Both the position numbers and the translations under genes were made by a program. The notes below the pieces were generated by a model. The model was not told the origin of the DNA. It made no database searches and was given only the letters and a program-made list of their open reading frames with translations. Below are positions 17,483-24,702 of a stretch of 64,000 bases of DNA, piece by piece. Position 1 is the stretch's first letter, and every line of letters starts with the position of its first letter. Origin of the DNA: Edaphobacter dinghuensis (GTDB lineage Bacteria > Acidobacteriota > Terriglobia > Terriglobales > Acidobacteriaceae). The stretch lies in contig NZ_BMGT01000002.1 of assembly GCF_014640335.1 (NCBI RefSeq), positions 1,364,001 through 1,428,000 of the forward strand, given 5' to 3'.

Positions 17483-17719
17483 CTAATCGTCTTCCCTCTC
17501 GTGATACAGCGCCCACCAGACGCCGCCAATAATCTGCGCTGCTCCGATAGCGCGCGTCAGATTCGGGTTGTCCTGCAGCCGATGCATCAGCCTTCGCCAC
17601 GGCTTCGGGCCACGCTCCCAGGCCATAGCATCGTGACGAGGACAGACGACCGCCATGACACCATCTCCGATCAGAGCCATGGCAGTGAAATGTTTCCAGC
17701 GTTTTGGCGTAAGAAGCAT
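17483..17719 (-). CDS. Small hypothetical protein, possibly membrane-associated
   Basis: The product is 78 residues, MLLTPKRWKHFTAMALIGDG followed by VMAVVCPRHDAMAWERGP, a basic middle and AIGAAQIIGGVWWALYHEREDD at the end. Two short hydrophobic stretches, at each end, could associate with the membrane. The ATG at 17719 is chosen because AGAGGTGA lies at an ideal distance; ten more codons upstream are in frame but lack a site. It is convergent with the DUF1801 gene and divergent from the acyltransferase gene. I do not recognise the family. Confidence 0.6.
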   Translation of the reverse strand: MLLTPKRWKHFTAMALIGDGVMAVVCPRHDAMAWERGPKPWRRLMHRLQDNPNLTRAIGAAQIIGGVWWALYHEREDD

Positions 17720-17811
17720 GCGAATCACCTCTGCCGTTAGATGTTGCACCGCAACCGCTTGTTGTCCGGATTCTGGATTCCGTTTAAGTCCGTAAAGGTA
17801 AACTCATCCTT

Positions 17812-18438
17812 GTGGACTCTCCGTACACGCTAAAGCAGCGCATCGCGCTCGCTATTGTTCCCCGCCTTGCGAGCGCCGTCATCTGCTGCCTCGGCGCTAC
17901 GCTGCGCTATGAAGACGTCTGCGATCCCGGCACGCTTCCTGGCTACGATACCCCGCCTCCCGCCATCTACGCCTTCTGGCACCGCTGCCTGCTCGCCTCC
18001 GCATGGCGATTCCGCAACCGCGGCGTCACCATCCTCATCAGCCGCAGCTTCGACGGCGAACTCATCGCCCGCACCGTCGAGCGTCTCGGCTTCATCGCTG
18101 TCCGCGGCTCCAGCTCGCGCGACGGCGCCGCTGGCCTGCGCAATCTGCAACGCGCCTATGTCGCCGGAAATTACTGCGCCATCACCGCCGACGGTCCCCG
18201 AGGCCCCGCACAGGTCGCCAAACCCGGCGTCGTCCAACTGGCCAGACTCGTCAACAGCACCGTTGGAGCATTCTACGTCCACCCGCACAGCGCCTGGCAG
18301 GCAAACTCCTGGGATCGCTTCCTCATCCCAAAACCTTTTTCCCGCGTCACCGTAGCGTGGACCTCTCAGGTCCCCGCAGACCAAGCCGCCGTCCAGGCCG
18401 CGCTCGATCACTCCGTAGAACTAGCCCAACCCAAATAG
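17812..18438 (+). CDS. DUF374-type lysophospholipid acyltransferase family protein
   Basis: The 208-residue protein matches the DUF374 branch of the glycerolipid/lauroyl acyltransferase superfamily. It has a histidine motif FWHRCLLAS, then [34 protein letters not shown] and the ADGPRGPA block. Such proteins are thought to acylate lipid A or other glycolipids at the inner membrane; the exact acceptor is unknown. The first residues ([28 protein letters not shown]) form a membrane-embedding helix. The start is a GTG at 17812. A palindromic repeat begins right after the stop codon, and queA follows 92 bases on. Confidence 0.8.
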   Translation: MDSPYTLKQRIALAIVPRLASAVICCLGATLRYEDVCDPGTLPGYDTPPPAIYAFWHRCLLASAWRFRNRGVTILISRSFDGELIARTVERLGFIAVRGSSSRDGAAGLRNLQRAYVAGNYCAITADGPRGPAQVAKPGVVQLARLVNSTVGAFYVHPHSAWQANSWDRFLIPKPFSRVTVAWTSQVPADQAAVQAALDHSVELAQPK

Positions 18439-18440
18439 AT

Positions 18441-18473
18441 CGGGTGCCCCATGTCCCCATTCTGGGACATGGG
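18441..18473. repeat. GGGTGCCCCA-type palindromic repeat, copy 1
   Basis: A perfect 10-bp hairpin (18448-18457 with 18464-18473, loop of six) is preceded by the conserved leader CGGGTGCC. It begins immediately after the stop codon of the acyltransferase gene. The same leader and stem plan recurs at 20889-20921, 26098-26137 and, inverted, 57512-57545. Confidence 0.75.
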
Positions 18474-18530
18474 AGATCGTGCGAAGCGCGATCTGTTTTG
18501 CTCAATCTCTACGCAACTAGAATAAGAACA

Positions 18531-19634
18531 GTGCGCGTAACCGACTTCCATTTCGACCTCCCCGAAGAGCTCATCGCCCAATCGCCGCCACCGGTTCGCG
18601 GCACCAGCCGCATGCTCCGCCTCGACCGCCGCAGCGGCGAACACAGCGACGACTTCTTCCGCAATCTCCCTGACATCCTTCGTCCGGGCGACCTCCTCAT
18701 CCTCAACGACAGCCGCGTCATTCCTGCGCGCCTCTACGCTACCCGAGTCGGTTTACATACCCAGCAAAGCTCACCAAGCCCCAGCGGATGCATCGAAGTT
18801 CTGCTAACACAGCACCTCGGCGGCGATGACTGGTCAGCCCTCGTTCGCCCGAGCCGCAAAGTCCAACCCGGTGAGCATCTCCACTTCCACGCCGCCAACG
18901 AAACCGAGCCACTACTCTCCGCCGAAATCCTCACCGCCGGAGAGTTCGGCGAACGCACCCTGCGCTTCGCCCCCACACCAAATTTTCAAGCCGTCCTCGA
19001 AAAGATCGGCCACATGCCGCTGCCCCCTTACATCCACCGCAGCGATACGTCCGAGGACCGCGACCGCTACCAAACCGTGTTCTCGCACGAACCCGGCTCT
19101 GCCGCCGCCCCCACCGCAGGCCTCCACTTCACACCCGAAATCCTCGCGCAGCTCAAACAAAACGGCATCCAGATCGAGACCATCACCCTCCACGTAGGCC
19201 TCGGCACCTTCCAGCCCGTCCGCGCCCAAGACCTCGCCGACATCCACCTCCACGCCGAGCACTACACCCTCCACGCCGCCACCGCCACAGCCATCAACGC
19301 CGCACTGGCAGAGGGCCGCCGCATCATCGCCGCCGGAACCACCACCACCCGCACGCTCGAGCACTGCGCTCAACTCGCTAACACCGACCCCTTCGAGCCG
19401 CACACAGGCCTCCGCCTTCACCCCCACTCCGGCTCAACCGAAATCTTCATCAGCCCCGGCCACAAATTCCGTGTCGTCAGCGGCCTGCTCACCAACTTCC
19501 ACCTTCCGCAGTCCACGCTGCTCATGCTGGTAAGCGCCTTCGCCGGAAGAGAACAAGTCCTCGCCGCCTACGCTCACGCCGTCCGCGAGCGCTACCGCTT
19601 CTTCTCCTACGGCGACTGTATGCTGCTGCTCTAA
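18531..19634 (+). CDS. queA: S-adenosylmethionine:tRNA ribosyltransferase-isomerase
   Basis: The 367-residue QueA transfers and isomerises the ribosyl moiety of SAM onto 7-aminomethyl-7-deazaguanine in tRNA, making epoxyqueuosine. Visible family blocks are [13 protein letters not shown] at the N-terminus, [42 protein letters not shown], and the C-terminal [18 protein letters not shown]. The open frame continues 176 codons upstream but there overlaps the acyltransferase gene in another frame. The GTG at 18531 gives the family N-terminus and is the real start. tgt and the other queuosine genes are not nearby. polA starts 50 bases downstream on the same strand. Confidence 0.93.
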   Translation: MRVTDFHFDLPEELIAQSPPPVRGTSRMLRLDRRSGEHSDDFFRNLPDILRPGDLLILNDSRVIPARLYATRVGLHTQQSSPSPSGCIEVLLTQHLGGDDWSALVRPSRKVQPGEHLHFHAANETEPLLSAEILTAGEFGERTLRFAPTPNFQAVLEKIGHMPLPPYIHRSDTSEDRDRYQTVFSHEPGSAAAPTAGLHFTPEILAQLKQNGIQIETITLHVGLGTFQPVRAQDLADIHLHAEHYTLHAATATAINAALAEGRRIIAAGTTTTRTLEHCAQLANTDPFEPHTGLRLHPHSGSTEIFISPGHKFRVVSGLLTNFHLPQSTLLMLVSAFAGREQVLAAYAHAVRERYRFFSYGDCMLLL

Positions 19635-19684
19635 ATCTTCACAAAAGCACGAACCCCACCCCAACGCGCTACCATCAAACCATC

Positions 19685-22564
19685 ATGTCCGACGCGAAAA
19701 CAGAGAAGACCACCGCCGAAAAGCCGCCCATCTACCTCCTCGACAGCATGGCCTTCATCTTCCGCGCCTATCACGCCATGCAGCGCCAGCGACCCATGTC
19801 CACGCGCACCGGCATCCCCACCGCGGCGACGTATGTCTTCGTCAATATGATCAACAAGCTGCGCAAGGACTTCCAGCCCCACTACCTCGCAGCCGTCTAT
19901 GACCTCTCCGGCCCCGTCTTCCGCGACGAGCGCGCCAAGGAGATGAAAGGCGTCAAAAAGTTCAACATCAAGACCCAGCAGTTCGAGGTCATCGACTACG
20001 CAGGCTACAAGGCCAACCGCGCCGAGATGCCGCAGGACCTCGCCCAGCAGCTTCCCTTCATCCGCCGCGCCCTCGAAGCCTTCCGCATCCCCATCCTCAG
20101 CTACGAGGGCTTCGAGGCCGACGACGTCATCGGCACGCTCTCCTCGAAGCTCTCCGAGCTCGGCCACAAGGTCTTCGTCGTCTCCTCCGACAAGGACATG
20201 ATGCAGCTCGTCAACAACGGCGTCTCCATCCTCAACCCCACGAAAGACAACCTCATCCTCGACCCCGCCGGAGTCGAAAACATTCTCGGCGTCCCTCCCG
20301 AGCGAGTCATCGACGTGATGGCACTGCGCGGCGATGCCATCGACAACATCCCCGGCGCACCCGGCATCGGCGACAAAGGCTCGGTCGAACTCATCCAGCA
20401 GTTCGGCACCGTCGAAGCCGCGCTCGACCGCGCCGAAGAGGTCAAGAAAAAAACGTATCGCGAATCGTTACAAAATAATCGCGAAAATATTCTGCTCTCC
20501 AAAGAGCTCGTCACCATCCACACCGGCGTCCCCATCGAATTCAGCATCGAGGACATGCTCACCCAGCCTATCGACAACGCCGCCAGCCGCGAGCTCTTCT
20601 CCGAGCTAGAATTCACCACGCTGCTCAAAGAGCTGGCCCCCGCCGTCGACAACACGCCCATCGCATACATCACCAAACCAACACACGAGCAGATAGCCTC
20701 TCTCCTCACCGAAGCCCGCACCATCGACAAGGTCACCGGCAAACCCCACGGTCTCGCACTGGCCATCTTTGAAGACGCCCGAGCCATCGCCGAAGAGATC
20801 GCCGCCGAACCCAGCGAAGACTCCGCCGAACCCGAACCACCGCCCGCCGAAAACCTCTCCCTCTTCGGCGCACCCGAAGCCACAAAACCGGGTGCCCCAG
20901 GTCCCGATTCTGAGACCTGGGTTTCCACCGAGGCATCCACCGACGCAGCCTGCCAACTGGGCCTAGCCGTCGACTCACACACCGCCATCGAAGTCCCCCT
21001 CGACGCTCCCGGCATCAAGGAAGCCCTCCTCGACGCCGAGCTTCCCAAAGACGTTCACGACCTCAAAGCCGTCCACCGCGCACTCCAACCCCACGGCATC
21101 ACGCTCGCCGGAGTCCGCGACGACGTCATGCTGCTCAGCTACCTCGTCAATCCAACCCACGGATCGCACACTCTCGCCGACGTCACCGCCCGCTTCACCA
21201 ACCGCGCCCTCGCGCAGGTCACCAAAGGTGTCGTCTCCAAAGACCTCCTGCCCGAAGCCTCCAACGCCGTCCAACGCCTCGCTCCCATTCTCCGCGCCGA
21301 AATTGAAACCTCAAACGTTACAAATGTCTACGACACCATCGACCTCCCTCTCGTAGCCGTTCTCCTCCGCATGGAGCAAGCCGGAGTCCGCATCGATCCC
21401 ACCGTCCTCAACGACATGTCCAACCGCCTCGTCATTGAGATCGACAACCTCGCCGAGCGCATCTACGCCGAGGCAGGCTCCGCCATGGGCAGCGACTCCC
21501 CGCATCGCTTCAACATCAACTCCCCCAAACAGCTAGGCGACGTCCTCTTCAACAAGATGAACCTCCCCAAGCCGATGAAGTATGGCAAGGGCAAGGTAGT
21601 CTCCACAGCACAAGACGTCTTGGAAGAACTGGCCGAAAGCCACACCACCCCGGCCCTCGTCCTCGAATACCGTCAGTTCGCCAAGCTGAAGAGCACCTAT
21701 CTCGACCAGCTCCCCAACCTCGCCGATCGCGAAGGCCGCATCCACACCACCTTCAACCAGGTAGGCACAGCCACCGGACGCCTCTCGTCCACCAATCCCA
21801 ATCTGCAAAATATTCCCGTCCGCACCGCTGTCGGTCGCGAGATCCGCGCCGCCTTCATCGCCGCGCCCGGCAACGTCCTCATGTCGGCGGACTACTCACA
21901 AATAGAACTTCGCCTCATGGCGCACTTCTCGCAAGACCCCCTTCTGCTCGACGCCTACCGCACCGGCAAGGACATCCACACTCTCACCGCAGCCGAGGTC
22001 TTCGGCGTCGATGCCGCGACCATGGACAAAGAAACCCGCAACCGCGCCAAGGCCGTCAACTTCGGCATCGTCTACGGCATCAGCCCCTTCGGTCTCGCCG
22101 CTCAACTTGGCATCGACCAGAAGACCGCGAAGCAATACATCGAAACCTACTTCGAGCGCTACGCCGGTGTCCGCCGCTTCATCGACGAGACCCTCGAAAC
22201 CGTCCGCCGCGACCAAGCCGTTCGCACCTACTTCGGACGCGTCCGCCCCATCCCCGACATCCAATCGCGCAATCCCAACATGCGCGGCTTCGCCGAGCGC
22301 ACTGCCGTCAACACGCCGCTGCAAGGCACCGCAGCCGACCTCATCAAACTAGCCATGCTCCGCATCGACCAGGCTCTCCGCGACCGCAAGCTCAAATCGC
22401 AGATGACCCTTCAGGTCCACGACGAACTCCTGTTCGACGTAGTCCCCGAAGAAGCCGAGGAGCTGCAAAAGCTGGTCAAGCACGAGATGGAACACGTGGC
22501 CGAATTCACCGTCCCCATCATCGCCGATGTAGGCATCGGCCAGAACTGGCGCGACATCAAGTAG
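19685..22564 (+). CDS. polA: DNA polymerase I (proofreading domain apparently inactive)
   Basis: The 959-residue protein has an N-terminal 5'-3' exonuclease domain (about residues 10-310; LLDSMAFIFRAYHAM, EADDVIG, SSDKDMMQL, GAPGIGDKG). A degenerate central domain follows. The C-terminal family A polymerase has motif A (ADYSQIELRLMAHFS), the O-helix (RNRAKAVNFGIVYGISPFG) and motif C (LQVHDELLFDV). The central region keeps exonuclease-II-like sequence (HDLKAVHRALQPHG) but no DxE exonuclease-I motif, so proofreading is probably lost. It also carries a Pro/Glu-rich insert that contains a translated palindromic repeat (20889-20921). The last 31 bases, including two bases of the stop codon, are duplicated 752 bases downstream. 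Confidence 0.93.
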   Translation: MSDAKTEKTTAEKPPIYLLDSMAFIFRAYHAMQRQRPMSTRTGIPTAATYVFVNMINKLRKDFQPHYLAAVYDLSGPVFRDERAKEMKGVKKFNIKTQQFEVIDYAGYKANRAEMPQDLAQQLPFIRRALEAFRIPILSYEGFEADDVIGTLSSKLSELGHKVFVVSSDKDMMQLVNNGVSILNPTKDNLILDPAGVENILGVPPERVIDVMALRGDAIDNIPGAPGIGDKGSVELIQQFGTVEAALDRAEEVKKKTYRESLQNNRENILLSKELVTIHTGVPIEFSIEDMLTQPIDNAASRELFSELEFTTLLKELAPAVDNTPIAYITKPTHEQIASLLTEARTIDKVTGKPHGLALAIFEDARAIAEEIAAEPSEDSAEPEPPPAENLSLFGAPEATKPGAPGPDSETWVSTEASTDAACQLGLAVDSHTAIEVPLDAPGIKEALLDAELPKDVHDLKAVHRALQPHGITLAGVRDDVMLLSYLVNPTHGSHTLADVTARFTNRALAQVTKGVVSKDLLPEASNAVQRLAPILRAEIETSNVTNVYDTIDLPLVAVLLRMEQAGVRIDPTVLNDMSNRLVIEIDNLAERIYAEAGSAMGSDSPHRFNINSPKQLGDVLFNKMNLPKPMKYGKGKVVSTAQDVLEELAESHTTPALVLEYRQFAKLKSTYLDQLPNLADREGRIHTTFNQVGTATGRLSSTNPNLQNIPVRTAVGREIRAAFIAAPGNVLMSADYSQIELRLMAHFSQDPLLLDAYRTGKDIHTLTAAEVFGVDAATMDKETRNRAKAVNFGIVYGISPFGLAAQLGIDQKTAKQYIETYFERYAGVRRFIDETLETVRRDQAVRTYFGRVRPIPDIQSRNPNMRGFAERTAVNTPLQGTAADLIKLAMLRIDQALRDRKLKSQMTLQVHDELLFDVVPEEAEELQKLVKHEMEHVAEFTVPIIADVGIGQNWRDIK
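20889..20921 (+). repeat. GGGTGCCCCA-type palindromic repeat inside polA, copy 2
   Basis: The leader CGGGTGCC is followed by an 8-bp stem (20896-20903 with 20914-20921) and a loop. It is in frame within polA and encodes KPGAPGPDSETWV in a Pro/Glu-rich linker of the inactive proofreading region. It has the same structure as the intergenic copies at 18441, 26098 and 57512 (inverted). Confidence 0.7.
22533..22563 (+). repeat. 31-bp direct repeat, copy 1 (3' end of polA)
   Basis: These are the last ten codons of polA (encoding GIGQNWRDIK from its second base on) plus the first two stop-codon bases. An exact copy lies at 23285-23315. The two copies bracket the nuclease gene at 22570-23316. Confidence 0.95.
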
Positions 22565-22569
22565 CCGCC

Positions 22570-23316
22570 ATGAGAATAATTACTTGGAACTGCCAAGGTG
22601 GCTTTGTAAATAAGAAGAAGGCAGCAGAGGTCTTTGCAACAGATCCTGACATTGCGATTATTCAGGAATGTTCGGAAGGAGACGCCAAACCGATTCATCA
22701 TAAAGGCTATTCGAGCTTATGGTTTGGCGACGCCTCGACAAAAGGTCTAGCGGTTTTCTACAAATCTCAGTGGAAACTTCATCCACTGCCGCAGCCGAGC
22801 CATCAATGGATTGCTCCCATTGATGTAAGAGGTCCCGAAAACTTTACCTTGATCGCGATTTGGGCTTGTGCGGTAAAAGGCAATGCACGGGAGAGTTATA
22901 TAGGAGTGATCCATCGCGCACTGACCGCCCATCCAGAATGGTTTGATCGTGGCCCAGTCGTTATGGCTGGTGACTTCAACAGCAATAGCCAGTTGGACAG
23001 GAAACATTCAGGCAACAATCATTCTTCTTTAGTTGCGCTGCTGGAAACTCATCAACTAATAAGTACCTATCATTTTCATCATAAGGAAGAACAAGGAAGA
23101 GAATCGCGACCTACTTTCTACCTGTACAGGCAAAGTAATACGACTCTTCATCTCGACTATATTTTTATGCCCAGCGCATGGACGGAGCGACTGAACTACT
23201 TCGAGCTGGGCGATTTTGCTCTATGGTCCAACCACAGCGACCATAGCCCGCTACTGATCGACATTGCTCCATCCGAATCTCCGAGCATCGGCCAGAACTG
23301 GCGCGACATCAAGTAA
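22570..23316 (+). CDS. Endonuclease/exonuclease/phosphatase (EEP) family protein with a polA-derived tail
   Basis: The 248-residue protein has the EEP (DNase I-like) active-site pattern: TWNCQG with Asn7, IIQECS with Glu33, GDFNSNS, LDYIFM and the terminal SDHSP histidine motif. These residues bind a divalent metal and cut phosphodiester or phosphomonoester bonds; the substrate is unknown. No signal peptide is seen. Base composition and codon use are visibly AT-richer than polA, which suggests transfer. The last residues, SIGQNWRDIK, are a copy of the polA C-terminus, in the same frame and with a stop at the same place. So the gene's own end has been replaced by duplicated polA sequence. It starts six bases after the polA stop, with no clear ribosome-binding site, so translation may be coupled. 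Confidence 0.85.
   Translation: MRIITWNCQGGFVNKKKAAEVFATDPDIAIIQECSEGDAKPIHHKGYSSLWFGDASTKGLAVFYKSQWKLHPLPQPSHQWIAPIDVRGPENFTLIAIWACAVKGNARESYIGVIHRALTAHPEWFDRGPVVMAGDFNSNSQLDRKHSGNNHSSLVALLETHQLISTYHFHHKEEQGRESRPTFYLYRQSNTTLHLDYIFMPSAWTERLNYFELGDFALWSNHSDHSPLLIDIAPSESPSIGQNWRDIK
23285..23315 (+). repeat. 31-bp direct repeat, copy 2 (3' end of the EEP gene)
   Basis: Exact copy of 22533-22563. It supplies the last ten codons and most of the stop codon of the EEP gene. The sequence after it (TAAGGCCG) may be the original downstream flank of polA. Confidence 0.95.
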
Positions 23317-23414
23317 GGCCGTCGATAAAAATATTTGCTCCGTCAAAATTTCACGGGCGTCTCTGAGCAAGCCAGAGTAAGATGCTTGCCTAACAGACAC
23401 CGTGAGGCGATGCC

Positions 23415-24146
23415 TTGGGCAACTGGAACAACTTCTCGAATACGCTGAACGGATACGGCTACTCCGTACAGATGCCGCCCGGTTTTATGTCGACGCCGCT
23501 CGACCCCATGAGCGGCGGATGCTTCGCGTGGCCTCTGGGATCAACGCCGCCGCCCGGCAGTCCTGCGCTGGTCTGGCTTCTGCCCATCATGCCCGGTTAC
23601 CTGCCCGGTCTGATACAGCACTACTACAACTTCGACAACCCGATGATCGCCAACTTCAACGCGCAGAGCCTTGGCCTGATGAGCGTGACCCGCATCGCTC
23701 CCCTGCGTCAGACCACTCTGAACGGTGCCTCGGCGCTGATCCGAGAGTTCGATGCCATGTCCCTCGGTGCAGAACCCATTCGCATGAGCGCCATGCTGTT
23801 GCAGGGGCCTTACTCTGCGCTGCAATGCATCGCTGGCGTCAATCTCTATCGCTGGGTCGAGTTCGCCGGTCCTACCCTTCAGTTCGTCGCGAACGTTCAG
23901 ATGAACGGAACCTATGCCACTCCGAGCCAGGTACGCACCCTCATCGATAAAAACAACCTGAACCATGTAGAGATGCAGGTGGTCAACGCCGACCAATCCC
24001 AGGTGACGCCCATCATGAACCTGCCAACCTCGGTCGGAGGAGCGCAGGTCTTCGAGATACACGTGCAGGCTGGCGGCACCATCTCCTTCGGCGACGTCAA
24101 AGGAACCAACGTTCAGATTGGCGATCACAATAGCCAGCCGCACTAG
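23415..24146 (+). CDS. Hypothetical cytosolic protein with C-terminal amyloid-like (RHIM/PP-like) motif
   Basis: The product is 243 residues with no signal peptide. The body begins GYSVQMPPGFMSTP and later has TTLNGASALIREFDAMSLGA and SAMLLQGPYSALQCIAGVNL. This order of strands loosely recalls PsbP/LpqN-like folds, but I do not assign the family. The tail, residues 223-241, reads ISFGDVKGTNVQIGDHNSQ. The core NVQIGDHN resembles the (V/I)-Q-(V/I)-G-x-x-N amyloid core of RHIM and bacterial PP motifs. The next gene has the same motif at its N-terminus. The start is taken as TTG at 23415 with GAGG upstream; ATG at 23472 is an alternative. It lies directly after the EEP insertion. Confidence 0.65.
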   Translation: MGNWNNFSNTLNGYGYSVQMPPGFMSTPLDPMSGGCFAWPLGSTPPPGSPALVWLLPIMPGYLPGLIQHYYNFDNPMIANFNAQSLGLMSVTRIAPLRQTTLNGASALIREFDAMSLGAEPIRMSAMLLQGPYSALQCIAGVNLYRWVEFAGPTLQFVANVQMNGTYATPSQVRTLIDKNNLNHVEMQVVNADQSQVTPIMNLPTSVGGAQVFEIHVQAGGTISFGDVKGTNVQIGDHNSQPH

Positions 24147-24198
24147 CCATACCCGGGCCCACACACAAAAAGAGAGCTGCAAAAAGGAGATCTCGATT

Positions 24199-24588
24199 AT
24201 GTCGAACATCAAAATGGGCAACGTCTCCGGAACCAATCTTCAGGTTGGCGACAACAACACGCAGAACATCACCATCAACCAACAGGACCGCGACCAGATC
24301 GCCAGCCTGCTCAACTCCCTCCATCAGCAGATTCAGCAAGCCCCCATCCCCGAGCAGGCGAAGCAGGCGATCACGCAACAAGTGCTGCCCACCATGCAGG
24401 AGGCCGTCAAACAGCCCGATCCCAAACCCGGGCTGACACAAGGGCTGGAGCATCTCAACGCCAATCTGCAAAAGGCCAACACCGCAGCGAGTTCCGTCTC
24501 CGAAATCGTAGGAACCGTATCGAAGATCGCAGGCATCATCGGCATCGGCGTAAAGGTAGTCGCACCATTTTTAGCTGGCCTCTTGTAG
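24199..24588 (+). CDS. Small protein with N-terminal amyloid-like (RHIM/PP-like) motif and C-terminal hydrophobic helix
   Basis: The product is 129 residues. Residues 4-22 read IKMGNVSGTNLQVGDNNTQ, nearly the same as the tail of the preceding protein. The middle is a Gln-rich helical segment (RDQIASLLNSLHQQIQQAP). A Pro-rich linker and a second helix follow, then a hydrophobic C-terminus (IVGTVSKIAGIIGIGVKVV then APFLAGLL) that could insert in a membrane. Small bacterial proteins of this plan, with a GDxNTQ motif, two helices and a hydrophobic end, are known to me as uncharacterised. A signalling or membrane-effector role is inferred. The ATG at 24199 has AAGGAG ten bases upstream. It sits 52 bases after its neighbour, probably co-transcribed. 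Confidence 0.75.
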   Translation: MSNIKMGNVSGTNLQVGDNNTQNITINQQDRDQIASLLNSLHQQIQQAPIPEQAKQAITQQVLPTMQEAVKQPDPKPGLTQGLEHLNANLQKANTAASSVSEIVGTVSKIAGIIGIGVKVVAPFLAGLL

Positions 24589-24702
24589 ATATTTCCGCGC
24601 TCACGTGCGAACTCTTCGATCGTTCCTCTATACTGGCCCACTCCTCGCAGAGATGGATGGACGGAGTCCGCAATTTAATCCCGCAACGCATTGGACAGGT
24701 GC

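Noticed and set aside
18003-18530. 176-codon upstream extension of the queA reading frame
   Set aside because: It overlaps the acyltransferase gene in another frame, is Arg/Pro-rich low-complexity translation, and the QueA family N-terminus begins at the GTG at 18531.
20101-21048. Long minus-strand open frame (315 codons) opposite polA, and similar ones opposite glmM, xseA, IF-2 and the carboxylesterase
   Set aside because: Such frames are expected opposite GC-rich coding DNA with G/C at third positions; their translations are Ser/Arg/Gly/Val-rich with no domain, and the sense genes are certain.
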